From the NCBI GenBank assembly GCA_958296015.1, contig CATQIH010000020.1, forward strand, positions 310,001 to 374,000: 64,000 bases of DNA, given 5' to 3'. Both the position numbers and the translations under genes were made by a program. Shown in pieces: positions 27,485 through 38,059 of this stretch (position 1 is the first letter of the stretch; each line of letters begins with the position of its first letter). This DNA comes from Cyclobacteriaceae bacterium. Its GTDB lineage: Bacteria > Bacteroidota > Bacteroidia > Cytophagales > Cyclobacteriaceae. A model generated the notes under the pieces. It saw only the letters and a program-made list of their open reading frames with translations, ran no database searches and was not told where the DNA came from.

Positions 27485-27932
27485 GTTAGACTAAACTACG
27501 CAAAATCCGAACATGAGTTTTTTCATCAGTATCAGAATGATGGATGTAGTGCTGTTTTATAAAAGAATCTGAATTTTAAAGCTGCATCTTACAACCTAAT
27601 AGGATAACCAACTTTTGTAATGTAAGTGCCATATTTGCGCTGATTTGTTGCAAAATTTACCGACAACTTACATGGCAGATGGCTTATAAATCCTGAATTG
27701 CTGCAAACAAAATTTATACTTTTGTTATGAGTAGAAGGCGTAAATAATACCTTGATAAGACAGAATATACCAAAAGAGCTAACACTTCCCGGCAGCATCT
27801 CATAGCGTACTTCTTTTTCCAATCTATAAAACGGCTTATTAACTTACACAAATGCGTGCCTTGTGATGTTTTTTAGTAAATTTGACATATGCTTGAATAG
27901 TTGTATGAGAATATCATATACCATTTCTCCCA
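27485..27932. other. 448-bp divergent intergenic region, ribA / histidine kinase
   Basis: No gene is supported. On the plus strand TAAATTTG at 27877-27884 is a full match to the TAnnTTTG -7 consensus, 49 bases before the kinase start. The nearest TTG (27861-27863) is only 13 bases upstream, shorter than usual. I see nothing else clear. Confidence 0.4.
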
Positions 27933-29969
27933 ATGTCTAATTTTAAATCATTACTCATTGCTTTTTTCTCATTGGCAGCTTCCGGAGTATTTGCTCAGGA
28001 TGCCAAGGTAGATAGCTTACAGAAGTTGCTTTTTGCCGCTACGGTAGATACTGTGAAAGTGAGCCTGCTCAACGAAATCAGTGCCTGCCTGTGGTATGCT
28101 GATCCGAATGAGTCTGTAGAATATGCAGAGCAAGCCATGCTTATCGCACAGCAAAACAACTATCAGTACGGTTTGCTTAAGGCTTACAACAACATTGGCG
28201 TGATCAACGACAGCCGTGGCAACTATGGTAAGGCATTAGAATACTATATAAAAAGCCTTGAAATCAGCAGAGATCTAGGAGATACCAAGTCCACCTCTAA
28301 GGCACTGAATAATATAGGCGTACTTTATGAGTCGCTGGGAGAATACAAGCAGGCGCTGGACTATCATCAGCAATCGCTAGAAATCAAAGGAAAGCTACAG
28401 GATGAACAGGGTATCGGGTCTGCCTACAATAATATGGGGATCATTTACAAAGAACTGGGCGAAACAGAAAAAGCACTGGAGTATCACCGGAAAGCTTTGA
28501 GCATCCGGGAAAAACTGGGCTATCAGCGTGGAATTGCCAACTCTCTGAGTAATATAGGCAAAGTATATCTGTTGCAGGATAAGCTGGCACTGGCCAGGGA
28601 ATGCTTTGAAAGGTCTTTGGAAATTGCAGGACAACTGGAAGATAAAAACGGACAGGCCTACGCGCTACTGAACCTGGCTGCTGTATACTACCGTGAAGGC
28701 GATGTCCGTAAAGCTATTTACTATGCGCGCAAAAGCTTTAACATATACCACAAACTCGATGCAAAAGAAGAGGTTAAAGAAGCCTGCAAATTATTGTACG
28801 AGTCGTATCTGGCATTACAGGATTATAGAAATGCATTCAAATATCAGGCATCATATCTGAAGTTTCATGATAGCCTGACGAGTGAAGAAACCAAAAACAG
28901 GATAGCATATCTGCAATCTTCTTTCGAGATACAGAAGCGAGATGGGGAGATTATGATGCTGAATAAAGACAAGAAAATCAGCGAAGCAGAAACCAAGCGG
29001 CTCAATGCAGAAGCCGAACAGAAAAACCTGTTTCTGTTTGCTTCCTTTACTTTTCTGACCTTTTTGGTTTTGCTGGCGATCGTCCTGGTACGTTATAACC
29101 GGCAACATAAACATGTGAACTACCTGCTGAATAAGAAAAACGAAGATATCAGGCATGCAAATTTTGATCTGCACGCAAAGAACAAAGAGGTAGGGTTGAG
29201 AAACGAAGAGGTCTGGGAGCAAAAGATAGCACTGGAAGAACTCAATGGTATCAAAGACCGGCTCTTTTCTATCATTGCCCACGATTTCCGCAGTCCGCTC
29301 AATTCTTTGCAGGGCACCCTGGCACTGTTGCAAATGGAAGCCATTTCTTATACTGAGCTAAAGGACATTCTTCCTGGTATCATCCATAAAGTAGACCATA
29401 CCGTATCGCTGCTGGACAACCTGCTCAATTGGGCCCGCACACAAATGTCTGGTATGAAAACCAAACCGGTAGATTTCAATTTGCAGACAATTATCGAGGA
29501 AAACGTATACCTGCTCAAATCGCAGGCCAATGAGAAAGGCATCCTGATCCATAACCTAATCTCACCGGCTATTCCAGTCTTTGCCGATCAGGAGATGATC
29601 AAGCTGGTGGTCAGGAATCTGCTAACCAATGCAGTAAAATACACCAGCCCAGGCGATGTGATTTCCGTAAAGGTACAGCAGGTGCCTGGCTTTTACCAGG
29701 TAGCAGTGGTAGATACCGGCTGTGGTATTGACAAAGACAAGCTTTCCTGCTTGTTTGAGCCAGGCAAAGGGTCAACGCCAGGAACGCATAACGAAAAAGG
29801 AACCGGCCTGGGACTGTGGATGTGCAAAGACTTTGTAGAAAAAAACGGTGGTGAGATATGGGCAGAAAGCGAAAGGAGTAAGGGAAGCACGTTTTATTTC
29901 ACCATTCCCAAAGGTGAGCATATCAGTGAAGATCATGCTATTGGTACAGCGCATACTGTATATTCATGA
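27933..29969 (+). CDS. TPR-containing sensor histidine kinase
   Basis: A 678-residue membrane kinase. A signal peptide (to about residue 21, GVFAQ) precedes an exported sensor of about six TPR repeats (~residues 70-330, for example YNNIGVINDSRGNYGKALEY). A membrane segment near 363-384 (NLFLFASFTFLTFLVLLAIVL) and a coiled coil follow. The H-box SIIAHDFRSPLNS has phospho-acceptor His450. The ATPase domain has N-box NLLTNAVKYTSPGD, G1 VVDTGCGIDKDKL and G2 GTGLGLWMCKDFVEK. It autophosphorylates in response to an unknown extracytoplasmic signal. No response regulator is adjacent, so it is an orphan kinase. Confidence 0.93.
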   Translation: MSNFKSLLIAFFSLAASGVFAQDAKVDSLQKLLFAATVDTVKVSLLNEISACLWYADPNESVEYAEQAMLIAQQNNYQYGLLKAYNNIGVINDSRGNYGKALEYYIKSLEISRDLGDTKSTSKALNNIGVLYESLGEYKQALDYHQQSLEIKGKLQDEQGIGSAYNNMGIIYKELGETEKALEYHRKALSIREKLGYQRGIANSLSNIGKVYLLQDKLALARECFERSLEIAGQLEDKNGQAYALLNLAAVYYREGDVRKAIYYARKSFNIYHKLDAKEEVKEACKLLYESYLALQDYRNAFKYQASYLKFHDSLTSEETKNRIAYLQSSFEIQKRDGEIMMLNKDKKISEAETKRLNAEAEQKNLFLFASFTFLTFLVLLAIVLVRYNRQHKHVNYLLNKKNEDIRHANFDLHAKNKEVGLRNEEVWEQKIALEELNGIKDRLFSIIAHDFRSPLNSLQGTLALLQMEAISYTELKDILPGIIHKVDHTVSLLDNLLNWARTQMSGMKTKPVDFNLQTIIEENVYLLKSQANEKGILIHNLISPAIPVFADQEMIKLVVRNLLTNAVKYTSPGDVISVKVQQVPGFYQVAVVDTGCGIDKDKLSCLFEPGKGSTPGTHNEKGTGLGLWMCKDFVEKNGGEIWAESERSKGSTFYFTIPKGEHISEDHAIGTAHTVYS

Positions 29970-30032
29970 TCCGCTAGTGCATAATTTGCCGAAATGCTGC
30001 TACATTTGTTTTACCGTGATTACTATCATAAA

Positions 30033-30058
30033 AAAAGCTGCCTAAAAGAGCAGCTTTT
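30033..30058. terminator. Terminator after the histidine kinase gene
   Basis: AAAAGCTGC (30033-30041) and GCAGCTTTT (30050-30058) form a stem with an 8-base loop. A residues on one side and T residues on the other make it usable by both converging transcripts. Confidence 0.75.
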
Positions 30059-30079
30059 GGTATTTTTAGCGCAGATGGC

Positions 30080-30406
30080 TTATTCAGAAGGTGCTTTTTC
30101 TTCGGCATCCGTATCTTCAACCTGAGCTTTGGCAGGTTCTTTTGCCACTGCAGTGGTATCCTCTTCAGCAGGTTTGCTTGCTGGTTGCTGAGCTTTGGCA
30201 GGCTCTTTTGCCACTGCGGTAGTATCCTCTTCGGCAGGTTTGCTTTTTGGTTGCTTGCCACTCTTCTTAGCAAATTCTTCTTTGATTTTTTCAACATCTA
30301 CGTTTTTAACCGGTGGTAAATGCCGCAGGCTTTTGATGTTGTCCTGTCTCTTTTTAGCGTTGGCTTTATTTCTAAGTCCTTTTCTTTTTAATCTTGTAAC
30401 TCCCAT
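30080..30406 (-). CDS. Small basic conserved protein with duplicated acidic/Ala-Pro tail
   Basis: 108 residues. The N-terminal half is basic (MGVTRLKRKGLRNKANAKKR) and contains NVDVEKIKEEFAKKS, which resembles a short conserved Bacteroidota protein of unknown function, perhaps RNA-associated. The C-terminal half is low complexity: two copies of an 18-residue unit KPAEEDTTAVAKEPAKAQ at a 22-residue period. The matching DNA copies (about 30123-30178 and 30189-30244) differ at only a few bases, so the duplication is recent. No function can be assigned. Confidence 0.65.
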   Translation of the reverse strand: MGVTRLKRKGLRNKANAKKRQDNIKSLRHLPPVKNVDVEKIKEEFAKKSGKQPKSKPAEEDTTAVAKEPAKAQQPASKPAEEDTTAVAKEPAKAQVEDTDAEEKAPSE

Positions 30407-30491
30407 GACTATATGCGTCTGTTTTCGGTTTCGGAAATGAGGGGCAAAGTTAATATTTTTGCTTTACCATCCCAATCTTCATGCTATAAAA

Positions 30492-31452
30492 TTATTCGAG
30501 TATGATTGTGTAAGTAGCTACGCTATAGCTACCGAAGATGCCATAGCCATTGGTAATGTTACTGTAAACATTGATAGGCTCGGCAAACGGATTGCCGTCG
30601 TTGGCATATTGTACATCTTTGGTTCTGAGATACAGGTAGCGGTTTTCATCCATATTCAACAGTTCTATACGTATGGTGAGCTTACTTTCTTCGTAACTTT
30701 GATAGTATAAATAATCCGGGCTTATCCGAACGGTATACTGCTGACCATTAAAAAGATCGTCGGAAAGTAAAACAGACTCACCGTAGGAATCGTTAAAGTC
30801 AAATTCAGAATCGCTGTCTGTAGCATCATCTACGGTAAGGGTAAAGCTGCTGCGAATTGTAAATCGTGTCGTAACCTACAATATTTCCTTGCTCATCATA
30901 AGACGGATAAATTGCTTGCTGGTCTGCAAACCCTCTTATTTCATAATAATTCTGCTGATCTGCCGGATCATCCAGCGTAAGGGCAAACCGATAAGTGTCA
31001 TCATACACAGTGTAACAGGAATCATTGTAACAGGATTGCCCCGTTTGGTTCACGGCGGACGGTATAGGTGAGTTCTTTGATCGGGACTACAGGTACTGCC
31101 TGTGCAGAAGCTTCCACCGCCTCAAAACCGGGCGCTTCTGCCTGTAGGGTATATTCGCGTCCGGGCAGCGGCTTAATAGTAGAAGTATACCACCCCTCCA
31201 GGCTATCTGCCGCAGTCATTGTTTCCAGCTTTTGCCCGTTTCAAAAATAGTAACGTTAGCATTGCGTACACCTTTCAGGTCGGCAATATCCAGCACATGC
31301 TTGCTGGCACTTACCCTGAGAGCGATGGTGCTATCAAGGTGAATAAAACTGTTGGCTACCAGCTTGGCCGGTGTGATAGGGACATCCACTTCTACTACAG
31401 TTTCACAAGAAGCTAAAGTGATGATCGCTAGTATTATATATATGCTTTTCAT
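30492..31452 (-). pseudogene. DUF4249 family lipoprotein, frameshifted
   Basis: The start is the ATG at 31452 (MKSIYIILAIITLASC, a good lipobox). The product would be ~320 residues. It reads across three frame changes: near the four-T run at 31230-31233 (one base short), near 31050 (one extra), and near 30850 (one extra). The C-terminal piece to the stop at 30492 carries typical DUF4249 wording (RYLYLRTKDVQYANDG, NVYSNITNGYGIFGSYS). DUF4249 lipoproteins pair with TonB-dependent receptors, and the receptor gene ends 11 bases upstream. The frame changes may be real or read errors; see the indel-cluster finding. Confidence 0.8.
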
Positions 31453-31463
31453 GGTAGTACACA

Positions 31464-33859
31464 TCAAAATTTGAAACTATAGCTAATAGAAGGAATGATA
31501 GGAAAAAGACTGAACCTGTTTGAAGGTACTTCTTGTAGAACCGTTTAAATAAGAATAGCCTTGATCCAGATAAATATAAAAGGGGTTTTTGCGGCTATAA
31601 GCGTTGTATACAGCTACCGTCCAGGCACGTTCACCCCAGCGGGTTTTTTTCTTGAAAGCAATACTGGCATCCAGGCGGTGATAAGACTTCATACGGTAAC
31701 TGTTGCGTGCGCCATAGTCATACAGTTCGGGAGGATAAAAGGATGTTGGATAAGCATTATAATAATTAGAAGTTTCTTCTCCGGCATAAATGGTTTGAGG
31801 CAGGGTGATCGCATTGCCAGTGCCAAACACCCAGGCGAAAGATACATCTATGCGCTCTTTCCAGTGGTGTACCACTGCTACGCTTAGATCGTGCCGACGG
31901 TCGTATTTATAGGGAAACACCTTTGCCCATGTTAATTTCTTCAAACTGCCGGTTGCTTTTGCTTAGCGTATAACCCAGCCAGCCAGTGGTGCGCCCGGTT
32001 TTCTTCTGGATCAGCACTTCGGCACCGTAGCTGTTTCCTTTGCCAGTGGTCACTTTGCTCTGCCAGTCTTCGTCTGTTGAGATAAAGTTTGCGCCTTCTT
32101 TGTAAGAGATCAAGTTGCGCATGTCTTTGTAGTAACCCTCCAGGCTCACCTCATACTGCTCGCCCAGGGTTCGGGGCAGCGCCTACTGCATATTGAGCGG
32201 CTTGCTGCGGTTTGACCTTGTCGGTAGCCGGTACCCACAGGTCGGTAGGCAAGCCAATGCCGGGAATTGGTCAGCAAGTGGATAAACTGCGTCATGGTGG
32301 CATAGGAGGCTTTCACCGACAGGCGATCGTTCACCAAATATCTGGCTGAAATCCGTGGTTGCAATGATTTATAGAATGTACCATCCACACTAAAACCTGC
32401 CAGGTGCAGACCAGCATTTACCTTGAGGCGATTGGTAAGCTCCATGTCATCTTCTATATAAGCAGCGTATTCCATGGCATCGGTTCTGCTGACACCCAAT
32501 GTAGTATCTATTTGCACATCAGCATTCTTAAAGACACTGTTGGATGCTCCCGGAGTGAATACATGATTGGTGGCACTGGCCCCAAAACGCACGTAGTGCC
32601 GGGGAGAAGGGATATAGTCAAAATCTATCTTGGCAGCCAGGTCTTGTATACCCGAAAGGTAAGCTCCCTTGGAATAGGTGGTTTGCTTTTTTTCCTCTAC
32701 AATTTCTTCAAACTGATTTTCAAGGTAAATATTAAAACGATAGCGGCTGCGCGTCAGTGTGGCATTGCTAAATAGTTTGTTGTTGAATACATGATTCCAG
32801 CGCAGCGCAGCCGTAAGGTTGCCCCAGCGAAAACCATTCTCAGAGCGATCCCGTATCTTTTGATTATCCTGTATGTAGCTATTATCAGAATTAGCGTAAA
32901 ACTTATCGTCGCCCAGGTAAGCGCTCAGGTAGAGCCGGTCGTTGCTGGAAAACTTGTGGTTGATTTTGGCATTCAGGTCATAGAAAAAATAACCGGCTGT
33001 TCCGTCACCATCGTTGGCTGCTTTGATAAGGGGGGCGCGTGAGTATATCAATATACGTTCTGCGGCCCGATACAATAAAAGAGGTCTTGTCTTTGATAAT
33101 CGGCCCTTCCAGCGTCAGCTTGGTAGCAATCAAACCAATGGAGCCTTCGCCATGAAACTTTTGGTTGTTGCCCTCTTTCATACTAATGTCTATCACCGAC
33201 GACAGCCTGCCACCATAATGCGCTGGAAAAACCACCTTTAATAAGTTGTACATTGTTGATGGCATCGGAGTTGAATACCGAGAAAAAAGCCAAAAAGATG
33301 CGAGGCATTGTACACCGGTACCCCATCCAGCAAGATCAGGTTCTGATCGGGTCCGCCGCCACGTACATACAGTCCGCTGCTGCCCTCGCTGCCCGATTGT
33401 ACGCCGGGCAATAGTTGCAGCACCTTCAGCACATCCACTTCTCCCAGAAAGGCGGGCAACGCTTTGATTTGCTCTATCGGCACACTGACAGCACTCATTT
33501 GCGTAGCACGCTGGATCTCTTCTGCTTTGGTACCCGAAACTACTATTTCTTGCAGCAAAGCATTATCTTCCATGTCAATGTTGATCGTTGTATCTTTTTG
33601 TAATGAAAAAGCCAGCTTCATAGTGCCATACCCTACATAAGAGTACAACAGCTCCACTTCGCTGGCAGGCAGGGTGAGGCTGTAAAATCCATAGGTGTTG
33701 GTATTGACCCCTGCGTGGTTCTTTGTGTCGTAGATGTTGGCACCAATCAGGTTTTCACCGTTGGATGCGTCTTTGATATAGCCGCTGATGGTAAATTTTT
33801 GTGCAAAGACTGTGGGTGCCCACAGCATCAAAAAATAGCAGTAGAGAGAGTGGTTTCAT
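31464..33859 (-). pseudogene. TonB-dependent receptor with carboxypeptidase-like N-terminal domain, multiply frameshifted
   Basis: From the ATG at 33859 (MKPLSLLLFF then, one frame over, MLWAPTVFAQKF) the product has a signal peptide and a carboxypeptidase-regulatory-like domain (ISGYIKDASNGENLIGANIYD). A plug follows (VDVLKVLQLLPGVQSGSEGS, GLYVRGGGPDQNLILLDGVPVYNASHLFGFF), then a barrel ending in a strand with terminal Phe (ISYSFKF) at 31464-31466. About 795 codons in all. Single-base indels change the frame at 33830-33835, 33283-33288, 33227-33231, 33030-33035, 32262-32264, 32173-32176, 31922-31924 and 31513-31514. All are in homopolymer runs, seven adding and one losing a base. If intact, it would import a ligand captured by the DUF4249 lipoprotein. 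Confidence 0.85.
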
Positions 33860-34112
33860 AAGCGTGGCACGTAAGTTTTTTGGGGTTTGGGAGCGTTATT
33901 AAACAGGACTTTTGTTAACAAAAATGGTGCGCTGTTTATGAATCTCTATGCTTTTCAAAGAAAAAAAATGAAGATAGTAACAGAAATATGGCAAGGTATC
34001 TTGCGCTAAACAGGCAAAGTGCAATTCTGTAGAGATATTTGTTTCAAGCTATCAATGCATTTGCTGCATGATTATGGTATAAAATGCCTGTAGGGGTTTT
34101 TCTATTACGCAC

Positions 34113-34144
34113 TTGTAAGTTTTAGCAGAATAGCGTTAGATTTG
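34113..34144 (+). promoter_or_regulatory. Bacteroidota-type promoter upstream of the Ig-like repeat gene
   Basis: TTG at 34113-34115 and TAGATTTG at 34137-34144 are spaced by 21 bases and match the TTG / TAnnTTTG consensus. The start site would be near 34151, leaving a leader of about 128 bases. Confidence 0.55.
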
Positions 34145-34169
34145 ACGAATTGCAATTTGTGCGGACAAC

Positions 34170-34188
34170 TGGTACTATAATAGTACCA
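34170..34188. repeat. 19-bp perfect palindrome in the Ig-like gene leader
   Basis: TGGTACTAT and ATAGTACCA flank a single central A (34179). It lies about 20 bases downstream of the predicted start site, where a bound dimer or a hairpin in the mRNA could act. It is A+T-rich with no T run, so it is not an intrinsic terminator. Confidence 0.5.
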
Positions 34189-34278
34189 ATCAGAATTGAG
34201 GTCAACATAAGCTTATCAGCACTTTTATTAGACAACCAAAGCTTCCCGGACATACATTAACAAGACTAGCATAGGGTT

Positions 34279-36476
34279 ATGAATATTTATTGGCAGATGG
34301 TGATCGCTATACTCTCGATGACTGGTGCATACGCGCAAAATGACATAAAAATCAAATTTCCTGAAGAGGAATGGAATATCGTAGCAGAAGGAGAAACCCT
34401 GTCTTTTAAACTGGAAGCCAGTGGTGGCATGAGTGGTCAGTATCGTTTTTCAGCCATTGGTGGCGTAAACCTGGGCATACACCTCACTGAAAACGGGGTT
34501 TTCGAGGTGGACGCCAGGCTTTGCTACAGTCAATCCTCTTGAAATATCCAAAAAAGTGCCCGTTCTTTTTGAGGTAACCAACGAAGGAGGACAGGTATCA
34601 TCCCGTCAGGTTGATTTGATCGTGAAACAGAAAAACCGGCTACCGGATTTTACAGGGCTTGCGCCTTTTGAGATCAAGGAAGACTCCATAAACCGCTATC
34701 ATATCGAGCTGAACCCCAGAGAGTTTCGCCTGGAAATTGATACGGCTCAATTGCCCAAAGGATTTGAATACACTGATTGCTGGTACACTGTACTGGACGC
34801 CCACAGCAGCGCAGTTCGAGCGGCTGCTCGAAGAACCGTTGACTATCATGTTTTTTGTACACGATCTGCAATATGAAGATATGATTCCCGGAGAATTGAA
34901 AGTGCAGGCTAAAGCCCTACCAACCATAACCAGCACAGCACCTAACAAGCAAGGAAAGGCCCAAAAGGTCAATCTGATGCTTCCCAACCAGCTAGACTGG
35001 AACGTAGTTGGCGAAGGCGATACCATGTCGTTTAGGCTTACTGCCGTAGGGGGTGCCGACCAGCAATATACATTTACGCTGTCGCAGGGCGCAGAGGCAG
35101 GTATTAGTTTTGATGACTTGGGTAATTTTTTCTGGAGTCCGGATTATGATTTTGTAGACCGCCTGGAAGAAACCAAAACAGTGCCTGTCATCTTTGAAGT
35201 ATCCAATGCCAGCAATGAGTCTGACCGGCGGCAGGTCAACCTGGTCGTCTACCACACCAACCGCCCGCCCGAAGTAGAAGAACTCAAGCCGTTTTATGTG
35301 CAGTATGGTGTACAGAATACCTACCAGCTCAACAGCGGCAACAACGTAAAAGACCCGGATAACGACCCGATCGTCTTCAAACCTGTACTCTCTGAAATGC
35401 CCCAGGGTATGACCCTCAACGGCAAAGGTGAAATCTCCTGGAAGCCTTCGATCAGCCAGTACTATAAAATACAGAGAGACAGTGTATATATAGATTTTCT
35501 GGTGGAAGACCAGCCCTACAAAGACCAGACCCACGGGCGACTGCCAGTGAAAGTGACGCAACAAGATCTGCCACCCGATATTTCTATGGTGCCCAACCAG
35601 GATAAGTTCCACATCAAAGAAGATGAAACGCTCAACCTGAAATTCTACCTTTCCGACCCCAACGGCGATCAGGATATTCAGGTATTTGACTTTGTGGCAG
35701 ACAGCCGCCGCATACCCAAAAGCACCCTGGTAAAAAATGACCTGACACAGTGGGAATTTGTCTGGATGCCCGGATATGATTTCTTTGTGGAGCCAGGAGA
35801 TACAGGCACCTACACCATCACGTTTTATGTCATTGACTTTTCCAACCAGCGAAAGGAAAAGCAGATTCAAGTGATGGTGGAAGATGCCGAAAATCTGTTA
35901 GAAAAAGACCGCCTGCTCTACAGCCAATACCGTTCGGGGCTGGTGAGGGTATGGAACCTGATGGAGCAGCTGAGGGAAAAAGAGAAGGAACTGAAAAAAG
36001 AATACAAAAAAGCAAAACGAGGCAAGCGGCACCGCAATATCACCACTGCTTCGCTGGGAGCAGTCACCGGTATCTCTCCGGTTGTACTCAACGATGATCC
36101 TACCACGCAAAAATATGTGAGCGGCATTGGTGGCACCACCTCTATGACCATTGGCAGCCTGGAAGCCGGCAACGTCATCGGGCGCGACCCTAGCAAAGTA
36201 TTCGAGCGCCTGAGCTATATCAACACCAAGCTTAACGAACTGGACACACAAGGTAACGTCTTTGCCGGCAAATATGCGCTGTCCAACAATAGACGTAGCA
36301 AAGAATTTAACGAAGACCTCAAAAAACTGATTATAAACCTCAGCATGAAAGACGTAACTACCCTGGAACTGGAAGCCAGCTGGGATAACCCCAAAAGGGC
36401 AACAGACAAAAATATACAGAATGCCTTCAAGGATTTTAATCCTGACGAGAGCAAATCTATCATGATCAACGAGTAA
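34279..36476 (+). pseudogene. Exported Ig-like/cadherin-like repeat protein, two frameshifts
   Basis: Signal peptide MNIYWQMVIAILSMTGAYAQ, then two homologous units of roughly 200 residues. Each starts near WNIVAEGETLSFKLEASGG / WNVVGEGDTMSFRLTAVGG and ends with an FEVxNxxxxxxxRQVxLxV strand. A further Ig-like region (IKEDETLNLKFYLSDPNGDQD) follows. The C-terminal ~190 residues are different: a basic coiled coil (LREKEKELKKEYKKAKRGKRH) and an Ala/Gly/Thr segment. One extra base near 34506-34509 and one near 34755-34775 break the frame, and restoring them rejoins the repeats. The encoded protein looks periplasmic or surface-attached; no sorting tail is visible and its function is unknown. Confidence 0.7.
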
Positions 36477-36500
36477 AACGTGCGACGTGGCACAACCTGC

Positions 36501-37931
36501 ATGGCAAAACAATCTATAGAAAAACCTGTCCTACCCAAAGGCACCCGCGATTTCGGTCCGGCACAGATGGCCGGAAGAACTTTTATTCTGGACAGTATCC
36601 GTACTGTATTCCGCAGTTTTGGCTACCAACCGCTGGAAACTCCCAGCATGGAAAACCTGTCGGTGCTCACCGGTAAGTATGGCGACGAAGGCGATCAACT
36701 GCTGTTCAAAATACTGAACTCTGGCGATTTTCTGTCCAGAACAACCGAAGCAGACTACCAGCAGGGGGCACCGCAGATGCTGCCCAAAATTGCTGAAAAG
36801 GGATTGCGCTACGACCTGACGGTGCCCTTTGCCCGCTATGTGGTGATGAATCAGCACGAGCTTACTTTTCCATTCAGACGCTTCCAGATACAGCCCGTCT
36901 GGCGGGCCGACCGGCCACAAAAAGGCCGTTACCGTGAGTTTTACCAGTGCGATGCCGATGTGGTAGGCACAGATTCGCTCATTTGTGAGGCAGAAATTGT
37001 GCTCATGATCGAGCAAGTCTTTGCCAGGCTGGGCATCACTGATTTTACTATTAAAATCAATAACCGCAAAATATTGCAGGGTGTGGTAGAAAGCATCGGT
37101 GCCGAAGGCAAAGAAAGCGACCTGCTTGTAGCCATCGATAAGCTCGATAAGATTGGCCTGGAAAAAGTGCTGGACGAACTCAGCCAGCGGGGCTTTAGCC
37201 CGGCAGCCATCGAGCAGCTTGCGCCGATTTTTGAACTATCGGGCGACACTGAAAGCCGACTCACCGCCGCCGAAAAAGCAATGCAGCATTCAGCCACCCC
37301 GAAAGCTTTCGGGGCCACCGGAGTGCCGGCCACCGGAGTGCCGGCCATTGGTCAGCAAGGCATCAGTGAATTGCGCGAAGTGCTGTCGCTGGTGCGCGAT
37401 ATGGGTTCGGCAGGAGAACACGTCGCCTTTGATATCACGCTGGCACGCGGACTGTCGTATTATACGGGAGCAATCTTCGAAGTGAAAGTAAACAATGCTT
37501 CGCTGACCAGCAGCGTGAGCGGCGGCGGTCGCTACGATAACCTGACAGGAGTTTTCGGAATGCCTGGTATGTCGGGCGTGGGTATCTCCTTTGGCGTAGA
37601 CCGACTCTACGATGTGATGGAAGATTTGCAATTGTTTCCGCAGGAGGCACTGGCTGCCACACAAGTGCTGTTGGTGAATTTTGACAAACCTTCAAAAAAA
37701 CATGCACTTGGCCTGTTGTCAACGCTGCGCGATGCCGGTATCAGCGCAGAAATCTATCCGGATGCCGTAAAGATGAAAAAGCAGTTTGCCTATGCCGACA
37801 AAAAGAATATTCCCTACATTGTGGTAGTAGGAGCAGAAGAGATGCAGCAAAAACGCTACGGCCTGAAAGACCTGAAAAGCGGTGAGCAGGTAGCTTTGTC
37901 CATAGAAGAGATCATCGAACGGTTGAAATAA
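36501..37931 (+). CDS. hisS: Histidyl-tRNA synthetase with a repeat-derived insertion
   Basis: The start is the ATG at 36501 (MAKQSIEKPVLPKGTRDFGP), preferred over a GTG at 36480; 476 residues. Class II motif 2 is FRRFQIQPVWRADRPQKGRYREFYQCDAD, the histidine motif is LARGLSYYTGAIFEV, and motif 3 is ISFGVDRLYDVM. An anticodon-binding domain follows (VLLVNFDKP...). At about residues 264-282 there is an unusual Ala/Pro/Gly stretch, TPKAFGATGVPATGVPAIG. It is encoded by an 18-bp perfect palindrome and a 15-bp direct repeat, apparently an in-frame DNA insertion in a surface loop. The enzyme should still function because all motifs are intact. Confidence 0.95.
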   Translation: MAKQSIEKPVLPKGTRDFGPAQMAGRTFILDSIRTVFRSFGYQPLETPSMENLSVLTGKYGDEGDQLLFKILNSGDFLSRTTEADYQQGAPQMLPKIAEKGLRYDLTVPFARYVVMNQHELTFPFRRFQIQPVWRADRPQKGRYREFYQCDADVVGTDSLICEAEIVLMIEQVFARLGITDFTIKINNRKILQGVVESIGAEGKESDLLVAIDKLDKIGLEKVLDELSQRGFSPAAIEQLAPIFELSGDTESRLTAAEKAMQHSATPKAFGATGVPATGVPAIGQQGISELREVLSLVRDMGSAGEHVAFDITLARGLSYYTGAIFEVKVNNASLTSSVSGGGRYDNLTGVFGMPGMSGVGISFGVDRLYDVMEDLQLFPQEALAATQVLLVNFDKPSKKHALGLLSTLRDAGISAEIYPDAVKMKKQFAYADKKNIPYIVVVGAEEMQQKRYGLKDLKSGEQVALSIEEIIERLK

Positions 37932-38059
37932 AGACAGACAACATACGCTGCAAAGGCTTTTGTACGTTTTGTATAGCAAACCAGCCACTTGAAAACACCA
38001 AACTTGCGCTCTATATCCATCCATCCATATATCTTTAGGGAACATAGAAGAATAAATAA

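Larger units (their letters stand above)
33860..34278. other. 419-bp divergent intergenic region
   Basis: No gene is seen. It contains a perfect 14-bp palindrome TTTTGTTAACAAAA at 33910-33923 on the receptor side, and a promoter plus a second palindrome on the Ig-repeat-gene side (listed separately). Together these suggest regulated divergent transcription of two surface-protein loci. Confidence 0.5.

Noticed and set aside
27589-27822. 77-residue minus-strand ORF between ribA and the kinase
   Set aside because: Composition looks random and it occupies the likely promoter region of two divergent genes.
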